Below are positions 1 through 10,735 of a stretch of DNA of 64,000 nt, in pieces. The DNA is from Bryopsis sp. KO-2023. Its lineage: Eukaryota > Chlorophyta > Ulvophyceae > Bryopsidales > Bryopsidaceae. Below the pieces are notes generated by a model. It did not search any database. It was not told the origin of the DNA and was given only the letters and a program-made list of their open reading frames with translations. Each line of letters starts with the position of its first letter. Positions within the stretch are counted from its first letter, which is position 1. The stretch is taken from the NCBI GenBank assembly GCA_030272585.1, contig BSYQ01000001.1:6386001-6450000 (forward strand), given 5' to 3'. Position numbers and translations under genes: made by a program.

Positions 1-228
1 TTGTTGTTGTTTTTTTCTTTTTCCTGTTTTTGATGGAGTTATGATCCAGTAAGCAAGATCGCCCCTCGCTGGCGGAGAGAAAAAAATTGAAATGATGCCC
101 ACAAGATTCCTTTACGTGGCAATTTTCCTGAAAATCGCTAGAACTTGTATGGATTCACTTCAGGGTTCACTGTACTGTGGCGTATGAATGAAGTCTTTTT
201 TTCTGTCTGTTCTATTGTTTTTGCATAG
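1..228 (+). other. Intron upstream of first visible TGD3 exon
   Basis: T-rich sequence ending in a 3' splice site just before base 229. TGD3 proteins need the Walker A region and about 150 residues upstream of the first visible exon. I find no exon for them here, so they lie to the left of the window. Confidence 0.5.
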
Positions 229-1343
229 GGTGTGGAAGACTTGTACCCCTCGCAGTTGTCTGGGGGTATGAGGAAACGTGTGGCTTTGGCCAGAGCTGTT
301 GTAATGGATGATGATAACGACAAAATGGAACAGGTATGGCCAGAATGGTTGACTGTGCAAAAGATGCTGCACGTGAGCAAATGTGTGTACAATGTTCCAT
401 TCCGTGGAAGTGTTTCTCATTGTTATTAGATTTCCCAAAATAAAAAAGGACGCTTTTGGAGGCCAAGTTCTGGAATGCTGGGAAGGGAAAATGGAGGGGG
501 GGGGGGGGGGGCTGCCAATTTTTTTATCGACCATAATTGAATGTGGGGACCAAATAGTGATTTTCTGTGCATTTACGGTAAAAAAACTCGTTTTTTTTTT
601 GAAAATTTTGATGTGCTCAGATATTGATGTACGATGAGCCGACAGCAGGACTGGATCCCGTTGCTTCGACCGTAATCGAAGATTTAATGAGGAACTTGCA
701 TGAACCTCCTTCGAATGGAAACCAGAATTCCAGAGGTACTTGATCCCCCACACAAATCACCTGAAATTCACTGTGCCGAATTGGCTCCGTTTGAGTTTTT
801 TCCCATATGATTGGCAGTTATAGCACATGCCCTTTTGATTTGTTCTAGTTTTCCTGTTTGTATTTCTTTGTTTGTTTTTTGGGGGGGGGACTTGTCTGTG
901 TTTGGCTGTTCCCATTTTTACATCGTCAGTTTCCGTCGCGTCAAATTTATAGACATCAGTGACCGTCCACCGTTGAGAAACAGCATGACTGACATGCAAT
1001 GCACGACTCTACACCACTGTTCATTGCATATGATTTTGAGGAGGGACCCATTCCTTCGAAACATCGGTTCGCACAGAACATTGGCCGTGCACCTTTTTCA
1101 ATCAAAACTTAAATGAATAAAACTCAAAACTCTGAATGTTTTTACCCAGGCGGGGGATTCTCCAGCTACATAGTGGTCACCCATCAGCACTCCACGATCA
1201 AGCGGGCCGTCGACCGCCTGATTTTCCTGCACGATGGAAAAGTGGTGTGGCAGGGATCCACCAAGGAATTCGACACCACCCAAGAGGCCATCGTCAGACA
1301 ATTCGCAACTGGGAGTTTGGAGGGACCCATTCAATACGTGTAA
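229..1343 (+). CDS. TGD3: TGD3-like plastid lipid-import ABC ATPase, 3' part
   Basis: This is the ATPase subunit of the TGD1-TGD2-TGD3 (MlaFED-like) importer that moves lipid from the ER side into the plastid for galactolipid synthesis. Three exons are visible: 229-333, 621-735 and 1150-1343. Exon 1 carries the ABC signature LSGGMRKRVALARA. Exon 2 carries Walker B with the D-loop, ILMYDEPTAGLDP. Exon 3 has the switch histidine (VVTHQH) and ends in FATGSLEGPIQYV, a tail characteristic of plant TGD3 that bacterial MlaF lacks. Phases join cleanly (0, then 1), with donors gtatgg and gtactt. The Walker A exon and any transit peptide are off the left edge, so the gene is partial. The Mla-type assignment is secure; plastid location is inferred from the family. 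Confidence 0.88.
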
Positions 1344-1976
1344 CAGAGGAAAAATGCCTGTGGGATGTACTATTTGACTTAATTTCACCGTTCTTGTTTC
1401 TCTACCAGGAAGTTTTCCGGTGGTTGCTGGACAAGGGGTGTGTGTGACCATTGATGTTGTGGCGAACGGAATATATCGTTTGTCTGATTGGTTGTGAATT
1501 GCTGGTGGGTTTGTGTGAGGGTATATAAATCAGAGATGGATGGGGGGGGGGATTGTGAAAATAGTGGCTTTTTTGATTTTTTTTTTATTGGTGACGGTAG
1601 TGGGGAGGGGGGAATGGAAGGAATCGAAACTTTTAACATCTGGCTATCATTCATGTTCCCAAATTTGTCTTGATCCATTTGAATGATTGGTTGCTGGACT
1701 TCTTTTTCACTTATGAGGGCCCAAGTGCTGCATCAGCTTCAGCTCTGATTCTGGATATAGAAGTGCAAGTTTGCTGTAACGAATGAATGCATGGGATTGC
1801 CTTTGACCAAAGGACACCATTCCTCGTTTGTTTAATCGAATGTGGCCACCTCATCGCCCAATCTTGTTTCCAACACATGCCAAAGCTGATATACACAGGG
1901 AGTAACTCCAACACATGCCATAGCAGATATGAAAAGGGAGATGTATGTATCTAGGACCATTCACCAAGTTCAGAAG
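1344..1976. other. 3' flank of TGD3, no gene seen
   Basis: The 3' untranslated and intergenic sequence after TGD3 has G-runs and T-runs and no open frame with coding character. Confidence 0.5.
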
Positions 1977-2340
1977 CAGTGTATTTTTTTGTGGCCCATT
2001 TTGGCCCCCAAAAAAATCAGAATGGCAAATTTTGGTTGGGGCCACAAAAGGGCCAAAACGTTTTATTACAAGATGAATTTGGGCCACAAAAGGGCCACAT
2101 TCACCTAAAGTTTGCAAGGCCTGGGCCACATCCAGGAAATCAATCGAGTTTCCACAAAAATCGAAACCAACATTAAGTAAATGCTGTATAAACACCAAGC
2201 CTCGTAATTTCGGTTTTTGAAGTTGTGGCCACATTCTACTTTTTGGGACAAATTGGGGCCACAAAAGGGCCACAACTGGATGAAACGGCCAAATTTAGGG
2301 CCACTTTGGGGCCTGTGAAATTGGAAAAAAAAATACACTG
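1977..2340. mobile_element. Non-autonomous hAT-type MITE with 8-bp target duplication
   Basis: A 364-bp element has terminal inverted repeats that start CAGTGTATTTTTTT on both ends. It is flanked by a perfect 8-bp direct repeat, ttcagaag, at 1969-1976 and 2341-2348. An 8-bp target duplication and CAGTG ends are diagnostic of the hAT superfamily. Inside, the words gggccac and gggccaaa recur near both ends, as expected for the subterminal binding motifs of hAT transposases. There is no transposase frame, so it would depend on an autonomous element elsewhere. Confidence 0.85.
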
Positions 2341-2348
2341 TTCAGAAG

Positions 2349-5300
2349 GGGTCTTCTTTTGATTTTAAGAGGGCAGAGGCGGCGTTTTTTCTTCCTTCTT
2401 TTGAAAAGAGAAGTGCTGAGAATGAAGTCCAGACAGGAAAATATGTCTTTTTAACTTTGCAGAGAAATATGCATATGTGTTATGATTGGTGGATCAGGAT
2501 GTTGAATTAACATTTTAAACACTAGCCAGGGTTCGCTGTTGAGCCAACTCCCTGTTGACCAAGATACAGTCTGGAGCCAGAAACATTTCCCCAGGGGTTT
2601 TCGGACAGAGGATTGGCCAAATGAAAAAGCAATTACAGGCTATGACTGATAACCCAAATGCTCAGCGGTTAGTAGTCAACCCCCTCCCACCTGGTGATCC
2701 TTTTTCTTTTCCTTTTTTTTCTTTTCCTTTTTCGATCCATATCAACCATTTGCCGTATATATATATGTTACACAACATGACTTTTCCTTCCGGAGCACTA
2801 GGTATTTTATCCAAAAATAAAAACACCACCATCACCCTCCAAAAAAAAGGACGAAACAAAAACGTAATTCTCCCCGATGAAAAGCACCAATTGAAACCTA
2901 CCATTTCAAACCGAATACATACATCCATGCAAAAATATTTGACCCTTTGATAGAACCACATGCCTGCCCGGTAACTTTTCCATAAAAACACATTAATTAT
3001 ACATCAATGCGCTGTCAAAACCTTCCTAGTTCTCGAATGGGGATAATGGTGATACACGCAATTTTTTTTTTTTTTGATTTGAGGGGGACCTGGTTTTTTC
3101 CCTCCTCCCCTATTTTGACCCTCTCTCTTTTTTTTTTTCATTTTGTCATTCTTTTCTCCCCCCAAATAAAGCAGGTGGGGAAAAAAAGCCACCAAAAAAA
3201 AAAAAAGAAAAAAGGTCTGCACCGGAACCAGCCAACAAGATCTTTCTTCAAAAACTCAATATCCCTGAGACCACCAGCATTTTGTCTTTTGCCCCATTTT
3301 GTGTTGTATTGTATATTGTCTTGTTTTTTGGTTTTTTTTCTTTGATTTCCTTCCTTCCCTCCCCCCCTTCTCTCTCTCTCTTTGTTTTCCATGCGCATAC
3401 TCTCTTTTTTTTTTTCTTTTTTTTTTCCTCCCCTCTCAAAAAAAGAAAAAGAAAAACCTGAAACCTGATGTCCGTGATGCAACTTTCTTGCATTGTTTGA
3501 CTTGGTAATGTTTATATATATATATTTTTTTTATATAAAGTGAAAACATGTACAAAGAACCCAGCAGAGATGATGTCAGCAAATACGGTGGAGTCCAAAA
3601 AAAAAACACCCAGAAAAATCTTTTAACCTTCTCTACCCATTCATCAATTGCCTTTCTTTCTTTCTTTCTTTGCTCCTTTTTTTTTTTTGGTTCAAGCCCC
3701 GCCCAACCCCCCCTCTTTTTGTTTGTTTTTTTTCTTTTCTTTTTTTCCCCCTTTTCCCCAGAATAGAAAAAATATGAAGAGAAAAAACATGGAAAAAAAA
3801 AGCAAGAAAAAAAATATAAAAGAAAAAACAAAGGATGTGAATCCAAACCTACTGAGAAAACCCCTGAATACAGAAATAAAGGGCAGATGAACCTGATGTC
3901 TCAAAACAATACAGATTGGCGAAGCAAAGAGAGAATTTCCAAAAACAAACAAAAAAAAAGCCCAGAAATTTGTTCATAAGTTGAACTCTATGTGGATGTA
4001 TAAACCCCCAGCCTCGAATGTGAATTGAAAAACAGCACTATTTCTTTCTTTTTTTTATATAAGCCACAGTTGCGGAGAGATGTCGCAGCGAACATCTTTC
4101 ACCAACAAAAAACCACACACATGTGCATGTCTGTCATGCAAATTACCCCAGCAATAAGGCAACGAATCCCGTCTCTATATAAAACAGAATGAGGAGAGAA
4201 AAACGGCGAACCCTGAGCACCTCACCACCAGAAGCCCTTTTCGATCAGAACAGAAGACAGGGCTCCATGGAAATTTCCGGGTGCAAGAAAAACAGAGTCT
4301 CTCTCTCCCCCCTCCTCCGGCCACCCCAATCTATCAGCAGTCGAATTTTGCAGTGTTATTGATTTCCAAGTCACCCCTCCTGCTCTTTTCCTTTTTTTTT
4401 TTTTTGGTTCTTGTTTTTTTTTATATATCTGGTAATATCTAGCCACGATGCGGTGGGGCTCTCTCCCCCCAGAGACATGGCGTTTGGAATTGTGATCTTG
4501 ATAGAAAATTGAAACCCACGGGACCATCCCCAGCTGTGGTAATTGCATAAAAAACCTTCTATGATGTATATAGAAACCCCGTCCCCATCTCTGCCCCCCC
4601 CCCTTTTTTTTTCTTCATAAAAATCTCTAACCGCCCCTGATCCAGACCCAATAATTCCCTTCCCCTTCCTCATACCCCCCCCTCTTCTTTCACTTTTTTT
4701 TTCTTTTTTTTAAAACGGGAAAATTAAAAAAAAACAAGACATTCCCATTGTTCTTTTTTCTTTCTTTTCTCTCTCCTTTTCTTTTTGGTGAAATCCCCGA
4801 GATCCATAATTTTTTTTTTCGATATTGGTATTTACTATTAAAAGCAATTCTGTCACTCTCCCCAAATACATTACACATGATGCGATATTTCTTTAACCCC
4901 CCCTTTTTTTTTCCCCTCAAAAAAAAAAAGGGAAAAAGTAAAAACATATGAGGTCGAAGGAAAAAAAAACCAAAAAAAAAAGAGTAATGAAAACAAACAA
5001 AACAAGCACCAGTTAAAACCCCCCATCAAAAATCGTAGAGCCCAAAGTTCACTTGATCATAATGAAACACGCGCATTTTATCGGGAACCAGTAGGGAAAA
5101 AGTAAAAAAAAAAAGAAAAAACATCGAAAAAAAAATAAAAATTCATAATTTTTGTTTTTCATCTTTAAATTCTTTGTTTTTTTTGTCATCTTTTTTTTTT
5201 TTTTTTGTAAAGAAAAAAACCCCACCCGGGTTCGCCTAATCTGCGTGTTAAAGAATGTGATGTACCAAAGACATTGTCTTGTATGCTCCTTTTCTTTTCT

Positions 5301-6237
5301 TTTTTTTTCTTTTTATATATGTATATATATGTTTGTATATATATATATCATCCTTCTGCTGATCTCTTCCCATGTCCCATTTTCTTTCTTTCTTTTCTTT
5401 TTTTGCCTTTTTCGAATCCGATTTTTGAAGTATGATAATTAAGAGAAAAACCTATCAGCTAACACTTGATGTCTCTTCTGGTTCGAATAACTACATCTCT
5501 AATGCAACTTATTTGCCACATCCTCTTTTACCAAAATGCTGCCACACCATCCTGACGTCAATAAAGTAGTATATATATATAATCCTGCCTTCTGAAAATA
5601 TCAGGACAAAAAACATGCCAAAAAAAAACACTAAATTCTCGTGTTTTCATTTTTTTTTTTCATTTTCTTTTTGTTTTTTTCTTTTTTGTTGCTTCCTTCT
5701 TTTTTTCCTTTTTTTTTCCCCCCTCCCTTTTCTCTTTTTTCTTTTTTTTTTCCATCCTTGCATCAGCTCGGAGATGCTTTAAAAACTAACAAGATAAAGA
5801 AAAAACGATATGAAAAGAAAAACTAAAAGCCGTAGGAAAAAATAAACTAAAAATAGAGTGCAAGAAAAAAGATATGAAAAAAACAACAACAAAAAAAAAT
5901 GTGCAAAGAAAAAGGATGTGAAAAGACCGAATGCGGGTCTTTGTAAAAAAACGACGCCTATGTGATGGCAGAATTCAGCTTAGGGATGCCAATAGAAACG
6001 ATGTGTATACAAGAAAAAAAAAAAAAAAGATAACGATAAATATCACTCCCATGACTCATGACCTGTGGGACGACTGTAAGAGAAAGCGACCAAAATATAC
6101 CCCCCCCATTCTTCCCCCATTTTCTTCTTTCTTTCATAAATCTTTCTGCATCATATCAGCCTTCTTTTTTTTGTCTCTTTCTTTCTTCCCCCCCCCCTCC
6201 AGACACTTTCTTTTTCTCTCCTTTTTTTTTCACTTTT
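2349..6237. other. Gene-free homopolymer-rich intergenic block
   Basis: About 3.9 kb lies between the convergent 3' ends of TGD3 and the PPR gene. It is dominated by runs of 8-17 T or A and long pyrimidine tracts on either strand, with short ATAT stretches. Frames here translate to Phe/Lys-rich low-complexity peptides. One short stretch around 2555-2690 reads less repetitively, but I could not tie it to a gene. The 3' ends of both flanking transcripts must lie here. Confidence 0.6.
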
Positions 6238-8367
6238 TTACCTGCGGCCAAGACCATGAAGGCCTGTTGTTAAAGCGGTGTAATCGGCTGACCCTATCAA
6301 ACCTCTCTCGAAATTGGGAGGTGGGGGTTCTTCCAAAACTAGGGCACTTTTCAGCTTCGATGCCAACTCTGCATTCAGTTTGAGCTCCTGAGATTGCGTC
6401 GGGACCGGCTGCCCGATGGCACCCCACCCCTGCGGCTCATTGCCATGCTCGATTCGCACATCCATGTTCACGGGTGGGCTCACGGGCGAGCTGACAGGGG
6501 ACAGTGCGGAAGGCGAGGACGAGAGACTGTGCTGGCTTTCACGATGCGACAACGCCCGGATGGCACAATTGAAGGTTTCCGCATCCACGGCAATGCCAGA
6601 TTCTTGCATTTCGCCAAACAGCTCCAACACCATCTGGTGCTGGCCGCCCCTCTCCAAGGCCCTCATGAGAGAAAACGCAACCGATTTGTCGGGCATCACC
6701 CCAGCCAGCTGCATGTTCAAAAACACATCCAGAGCTTTCCTCCAATCCCCTCTGTCGGAATGATGTTCGATCACATCTCCGTACAGGGGGGCGCTCGCCG
6801 TGAGGCCTCTCGCATGCATGTGCTCCAGGATTTTCTCCACATCTTCCCACCGTTCGCTCTTTTCGCAGGCAGCGAGCACAGAGTTGAAGGAGCCTTGGTC
6901 AGGGATCAACCCTGAGTTCATCATCTCGTTGTACAACTCTAGGGCTTCGTCGACCATGCCTCCACGTTGGCACGCCGTGATGACGGTACTGTACGTCACC
7001 TCATTGGGGGCGCAGTCGGGCTTGGTTCGCGCAGATATTTTCATGACTTGGAATATCTCCAAAGCTTTCTGCCATTCTCCCGAAGTGCTGCACGCAGATA
7101 TCAACGCCGAGTACGTGTAGGTGTTCGGTCGAACACCCCGCACGCAGTCCATCGACTCGAACACCTCCGTGGCCTTGCGCCAGTCCCTCAACCGTCCGCA
7201 CATGTTTATCATAGCCGTGAAAGCTTGCTCTCGTGGCAGGAAAGTGCACGTCTCGATAACCTTCCTCACTTCGCCGGTGCCCGTTCGAGCGAAACAAACC
7301 GCGCGCTTCAACGTCTCCATATCCCACGCCGGTTTGTTTGGCGGAACGTTGGGCGCGAGCTGGAACAGAGCCAGATCCTTCAGATCAAACTCCGGAACGC
7401 CTTTCTTCCCCTTGTTCCGCTTCTTTCCCCCCTTCTTCGGTCGCATTCGGCTCGCACCCACGCCGTCGTTCGGGTCCTGCCCAGCTAACTGCATAGTGAG
7501 GCACATGTCCAACGCTTTCGACCAGTCGCCCTCCTGGGCGTAGTTCAACATCATTTCGGAATATATGCCAGAGTCTACCGAGAGTCCTTTCGTGCGCATG
7601 TCTTGCAGCACTCGTTCAGCTCGACCCCAATTCCTCGACTTTTCGCAAGCAGACAAAACAGCCCGGAAAGTAACCTCGTCACCTGGTATCCCCGTTGCAG
7701 ACATTTCCTCATAAACCTCCAACGCTTTCTCGTATAGTCCCCCCTTTTCGCACGCGGTGATCAGCACGCTAAACGTCACCTTGTTCGGTGCGCACTCAGG
7801 GTTGCTCCTCGCTGCAAATTTCATCAACTCGTAAAATTCCAAAGCTCGGTGCCATTCGCCGGCTGTACTGCACGTCGCAATCAGAGCGGAGTACGTGTAT
7901 GTGTTGGGGCGGACCCCGCGCACGTTCTGCATGGCTTCGAAAACTTCGACTGCCTTCCGCCAGTCTCTCAACTGCCCACAGAGCTTGATCAGCGACGTGA
8001 ACGCCTGCTCCCTGGGTTTGAAAGCGCAAGTTTCAATGACCCTTCGGACGCTGCCCGTCCCGGTCGGGGCCAGACAAATTGCTCTCTTGAGCGAGTCCAT
8101 ATCCCACGCCGGTCTGGCGGTAAGACCGACCTCCGGGGTCCCAACGTCTAACTCCATCCTCGCGGTATCTGCTACCCCCGCAAAACCCTCGTAGAGATCC
8201 GGTCGTAAAAAGTTCGAAAACTTTAAAAAAACTTGTTCCTCTGTCGCGGCCGTTGCTCCAAAGCTTGAAAATTGACCAGCTGCAAAATGTCCAGCCGTCT
8301 CGCGATTGGCGTTGCGGCAGCTGGGAGAGATTGGTGCCACCTTCAAGAGCGCAGACGCAGTCACCAT
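6238..8367 (-). CDS. Pentatricopeptide repeat protein, duplicated modules
   Basis: This is an intronless 709-residue PPR protein, presumably an organellar RNA-binding factor. Canonical helical repeats occur throughout, for example GVRPNTYTYSALIATCSTAG and KALEVYEEMSATGIPGDEVT. Residues 86-305 and 346-565 are the same module copied at a constant offset of 260 residues without an indel. Both copies open with PAWDM and include IETC, PREQAFT, RDWRKA and GVRPNTYTYSAL. The copies are separated by a basic linker at about 309-323 (PKKGGKKRNKGKKG). Residues 1-85 have no PPR and could be a targeting leader, though they are not strongly basic. The C-terminal 100 residues are Ser/Pro-rich. The start is the first ATG of the frame. 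An overlapping upstream frame (8367-8624) begins with a hydrophobic stretch and could supply another N-terminus through an unseen intron. No PLS or DYW domain is seen. Confidence 0.9.
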   Translation of the reverse strand: MVTASALLKVAPISPSCRNANRETAGHFAAGQFSSFGATAATEEQVFLKFSNFLRPDLYEGFAGVADTARMELDVGTPEVGLTARPAWDMDSLKRAICLAPTGTGSVRRVIETCAFKPREQAFTSLIKLCGQLRDWRKAVEVFEAMQNVRGVRPNTYTYSALIATCSTAGEWHRALEFYELMKFAARSNPECAPNKVTFSVLITACEKGGLYEKALEVYEEMSATGIPGDEVTFRAVLSACEKSRNWGRAERVLQDMRTKGLSVDSGIYSEMMLNYAQEGDWSKALDMCLTMQLAGQDPNDGVGASRMRPKKGGKKRNKGKKGVPEFDLKDLALFQLAPNVPPNKPAWDMETLKRAVCFARTGTGEVRKVIETCTFLPREQAFTAMINMCGRLRDWRKATEVFESMDCVRGVRPNTYTYSALISACSTSGEWQKALEIFQVMKISARTKPDCAPNEVTYSTVITACQRGGMVDEALELYNEMMNSGLIPDQGSFNSVLAACEKSERWEDVEKILEHMHARGLTASAPLYGDVIEHHSDRGDWRKALDVFLNMQLAGVMPDKSVAFSLMRALERGGQHQMVLELFGEMQESGIAVDAETFNCAIRALSHRESQHSLSSSPSALSPVSSPVSPPVNMDVRIEHGNEPQGWGAIGQPVPTQSQELKLNAELASKLKSALVLEEPPPPNFERGLIGSADYTALTTGLHGLGRR
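6673..8112 (-). repeat. In-frame 780-bp tandem duplication within the PPR gene
   Basis: Codons 86-345 (8112-7333) and codons 346-565 (7332-6673) encode the same domain series with an exact 780-base offset and no gaps. Identity is high in the first three PPRs and lower in the last. Confidence 0.85.
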
Positions 8368-10735
8368 TATGCAATATGAGAGGCACGCGTAAGGACAGCG
8401 TGGCGGCGTCGAACTTCACGTGGCAGTGAGTAAGAAGCGCCGCACCTTCCTGTGGCGTAGGTTTGCGAAGGGACGTCAATCAGGATCGGATTGACGACCA
8501 CATAATTCGAAAAAGCGCCAGTACAAATTCCTGCCCACTTTCTGAGTCGAGATTGCGATCCAACGGCGCCCAAGAAGACAGCACCTACCGCAAATGGAGA
8601 AACGAGTAAAACCGCAACTACCACAACACGATGGAAATCGTGGGGAGAGAATGGAGCACGCTTTCACTTGGCTGAAATTCGATCAAGCACTTTCGGAATC
8701 CCCCATACTTGCTTCGGGCCGTTATTACATAATGGGGTGGTTCTTGGAGGGGAAAACAAGGATACAGGGCTGCTGGTTGGGCTGTTTGCCTCCTTGTACT
8801 CTCTTGTGACTTTTTTTTTGGCTTCTCCCACGATCGGTGGTGAGATGTGTGGGGCGTTTTTGTCAAAACCTTCATCGCAATCACAATGGTGTTTGTCGCT
8901 GAGTGCTGTGTGAGAGGAAGCCGTCGCGAGGGATCCTGCGTTTTGTTTCCGTGGCAAGACGTATACGTTCGTCCACTGCTTATCTTTCGGCGGCGTGCAA
9001 CAGATGGCGTGGAATGGGGACAGCGTGTGGATCGTGTGCGTTTTTCTGATCTATCGCTCCTAGCTGGAACGAGAAATCTTTTCTGTCCTCGGGGAAAATA
9101 GGCAGATATCATACATATCATACCACCGGCCCTCTGTGTTTGGTCGAACAAGGAATTTCGTAGTGAGCTCGAGATAGATCTGTCGAATATGCCGGGAACA
9201 GATTTCGAACTTCACCCAAAATAGGCAGGGCGGCAACCCAAAGTCAAGCTGAATCTTTCTGCGTGTTCGCGGGTGAAAACTTCGCCCAACTCATTCTTGT
9301 GCGTCCCAACTCTTTGCGCCCTGATAGATAGCCAACCGGCTGTTCCACAGCACCCACCCCTCGGCCAACAGAATTGATCTTAGGGCCTGCGATCCGTTTT
9401 TGTTAACCATGCCGTTGTATCCATGACCATCACAGCTGCGACATATTAGTCTTAGCAGCGGTTGATGGGCTCCAGCACTCAAGGCTATCAGCTGTAACCA
9501 TGGCGCTGGCGATCATGACTTCTCCGATCAGAGGATACTCCGTGGCGCAGCGCCGGAACTTGCTTCTAAGATGAATTCTGGCTTTCGCTTTGTTTCTTTT
9601 CATGTCTGGGCTATTGTGTTGCTTCGCGAGCATTTTTTCGATACCACACTATCCGCCCCCCCCCCCGTCCAAATCCTGTACCCGCAAAGATCAGCACTGG
9701 ACGAACTCGTACTCGCCGTAGGACTTGTGAACAGCTTGCAAGCAAGCTCAAGCTCGAAAGATTGCTTTCGAGACTACGTCTGTAGCTGTACGCGTTTCAA
9801 AACGGGTCGATGATGCTGCACTTCAATTCTGTTTTGCGTTTCCACCCAACTCATCGGAACCAAACACAAAACTCGTCATCATATGATCCCCTCTTCACCA
9901 ACTTTGAATTCCATCACCGCAACGGAAGAAACCCTGCGCGTTTTCAGCAGGGTTCATCATCAATCCAAAGATATGTGGACCTCGATAGAGCCGACTGTGG
10001 GCTGAATGTAGCGATTTAGGGTAAAGCATGGCACTGGAAGAGATGGGGAGGCTGACAAGAATGGGGCAAAGTGTGGTTTGGAATGATAATCTTGGCTCTA
10101 TTTTGCTTGTTTTTAATTGTGTGACTTGAGATGAAAGTGAAAGTGTTGTGTGAAACGAGAGATAACAAGAGCCTTCTCCTGAATGAAAACTGCTCCACAT
10201 ATCGATTTTATGGTAACAAAACACCCTGGGTTCATTGCAGTCCTATCTCTGTTGTGTGAGGAAAGGAGGAGCAAGACAATGAAATGTAGGCGCCTTTGGA
10301 GCCTACACCCTGACACCTTCAGCAAAACATCCTTAGATCTATCAAGCAAATGTTGTAATGGCGTTTACGGGGTTTGTTTGCTCTTCTCCAGTAAGGGTAG
10401 GAGAATTTCTTCATCAACTGCTTGGTGGAATAGCTTCTAGAGCTAACGACACCGAGAAGAGCCACAATGAAGGAGGGTTTGGGGTGGAAAACGTTGAAAG
10501 TGGTCCCCTAAATATCCCACTCCCCCCCCCTGGCTGTTGATTCAGTCCCTGCTCAATGCTCAAGGTGGTATCTTATCAAGGGGGCTCCCAAAGGCTGTTG
10601 CTCGTTTTTGTCAGAATATGATGAATGATTCACATGATCCACGCTCCCCGCATTTTGATGACATCATCCACCACTGCGTCCGCCAGCTTTCGTTTTCTCT
10701 TTTGCCAGTGCCACTGAAATTCGACACTCCCCACG
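8368..10735. other. Divergent intergenic region between PPR and UTP5 genes
   Basis: About 2.4 kb separates the PPR start (minus) from the UTP5 start (plus) and must hold both promoters. I see no supported gene. Short frames here have no recognisable domain. A C-run lies near 9658-9670. The block 8430-8624 on the minus strand is open in two frames and might belong to the PPR 5' end. Confidence 0.5.

Noticed and set aside
2555-2700. Possible coding exon with a QMKKQLQAMTDNPNAQ-like reading
   Set aside because: It has no start, no partner exons in phase and no family I recognise, and it is surrounded by low-complexity DNA.
8367-8624. Signal-peptide-like N-terminal exon for the PPR gene
   Set aside because: The frame differs from the PPR frame and no splice pair joins them convincingly, so I kept the ATG at 8367.
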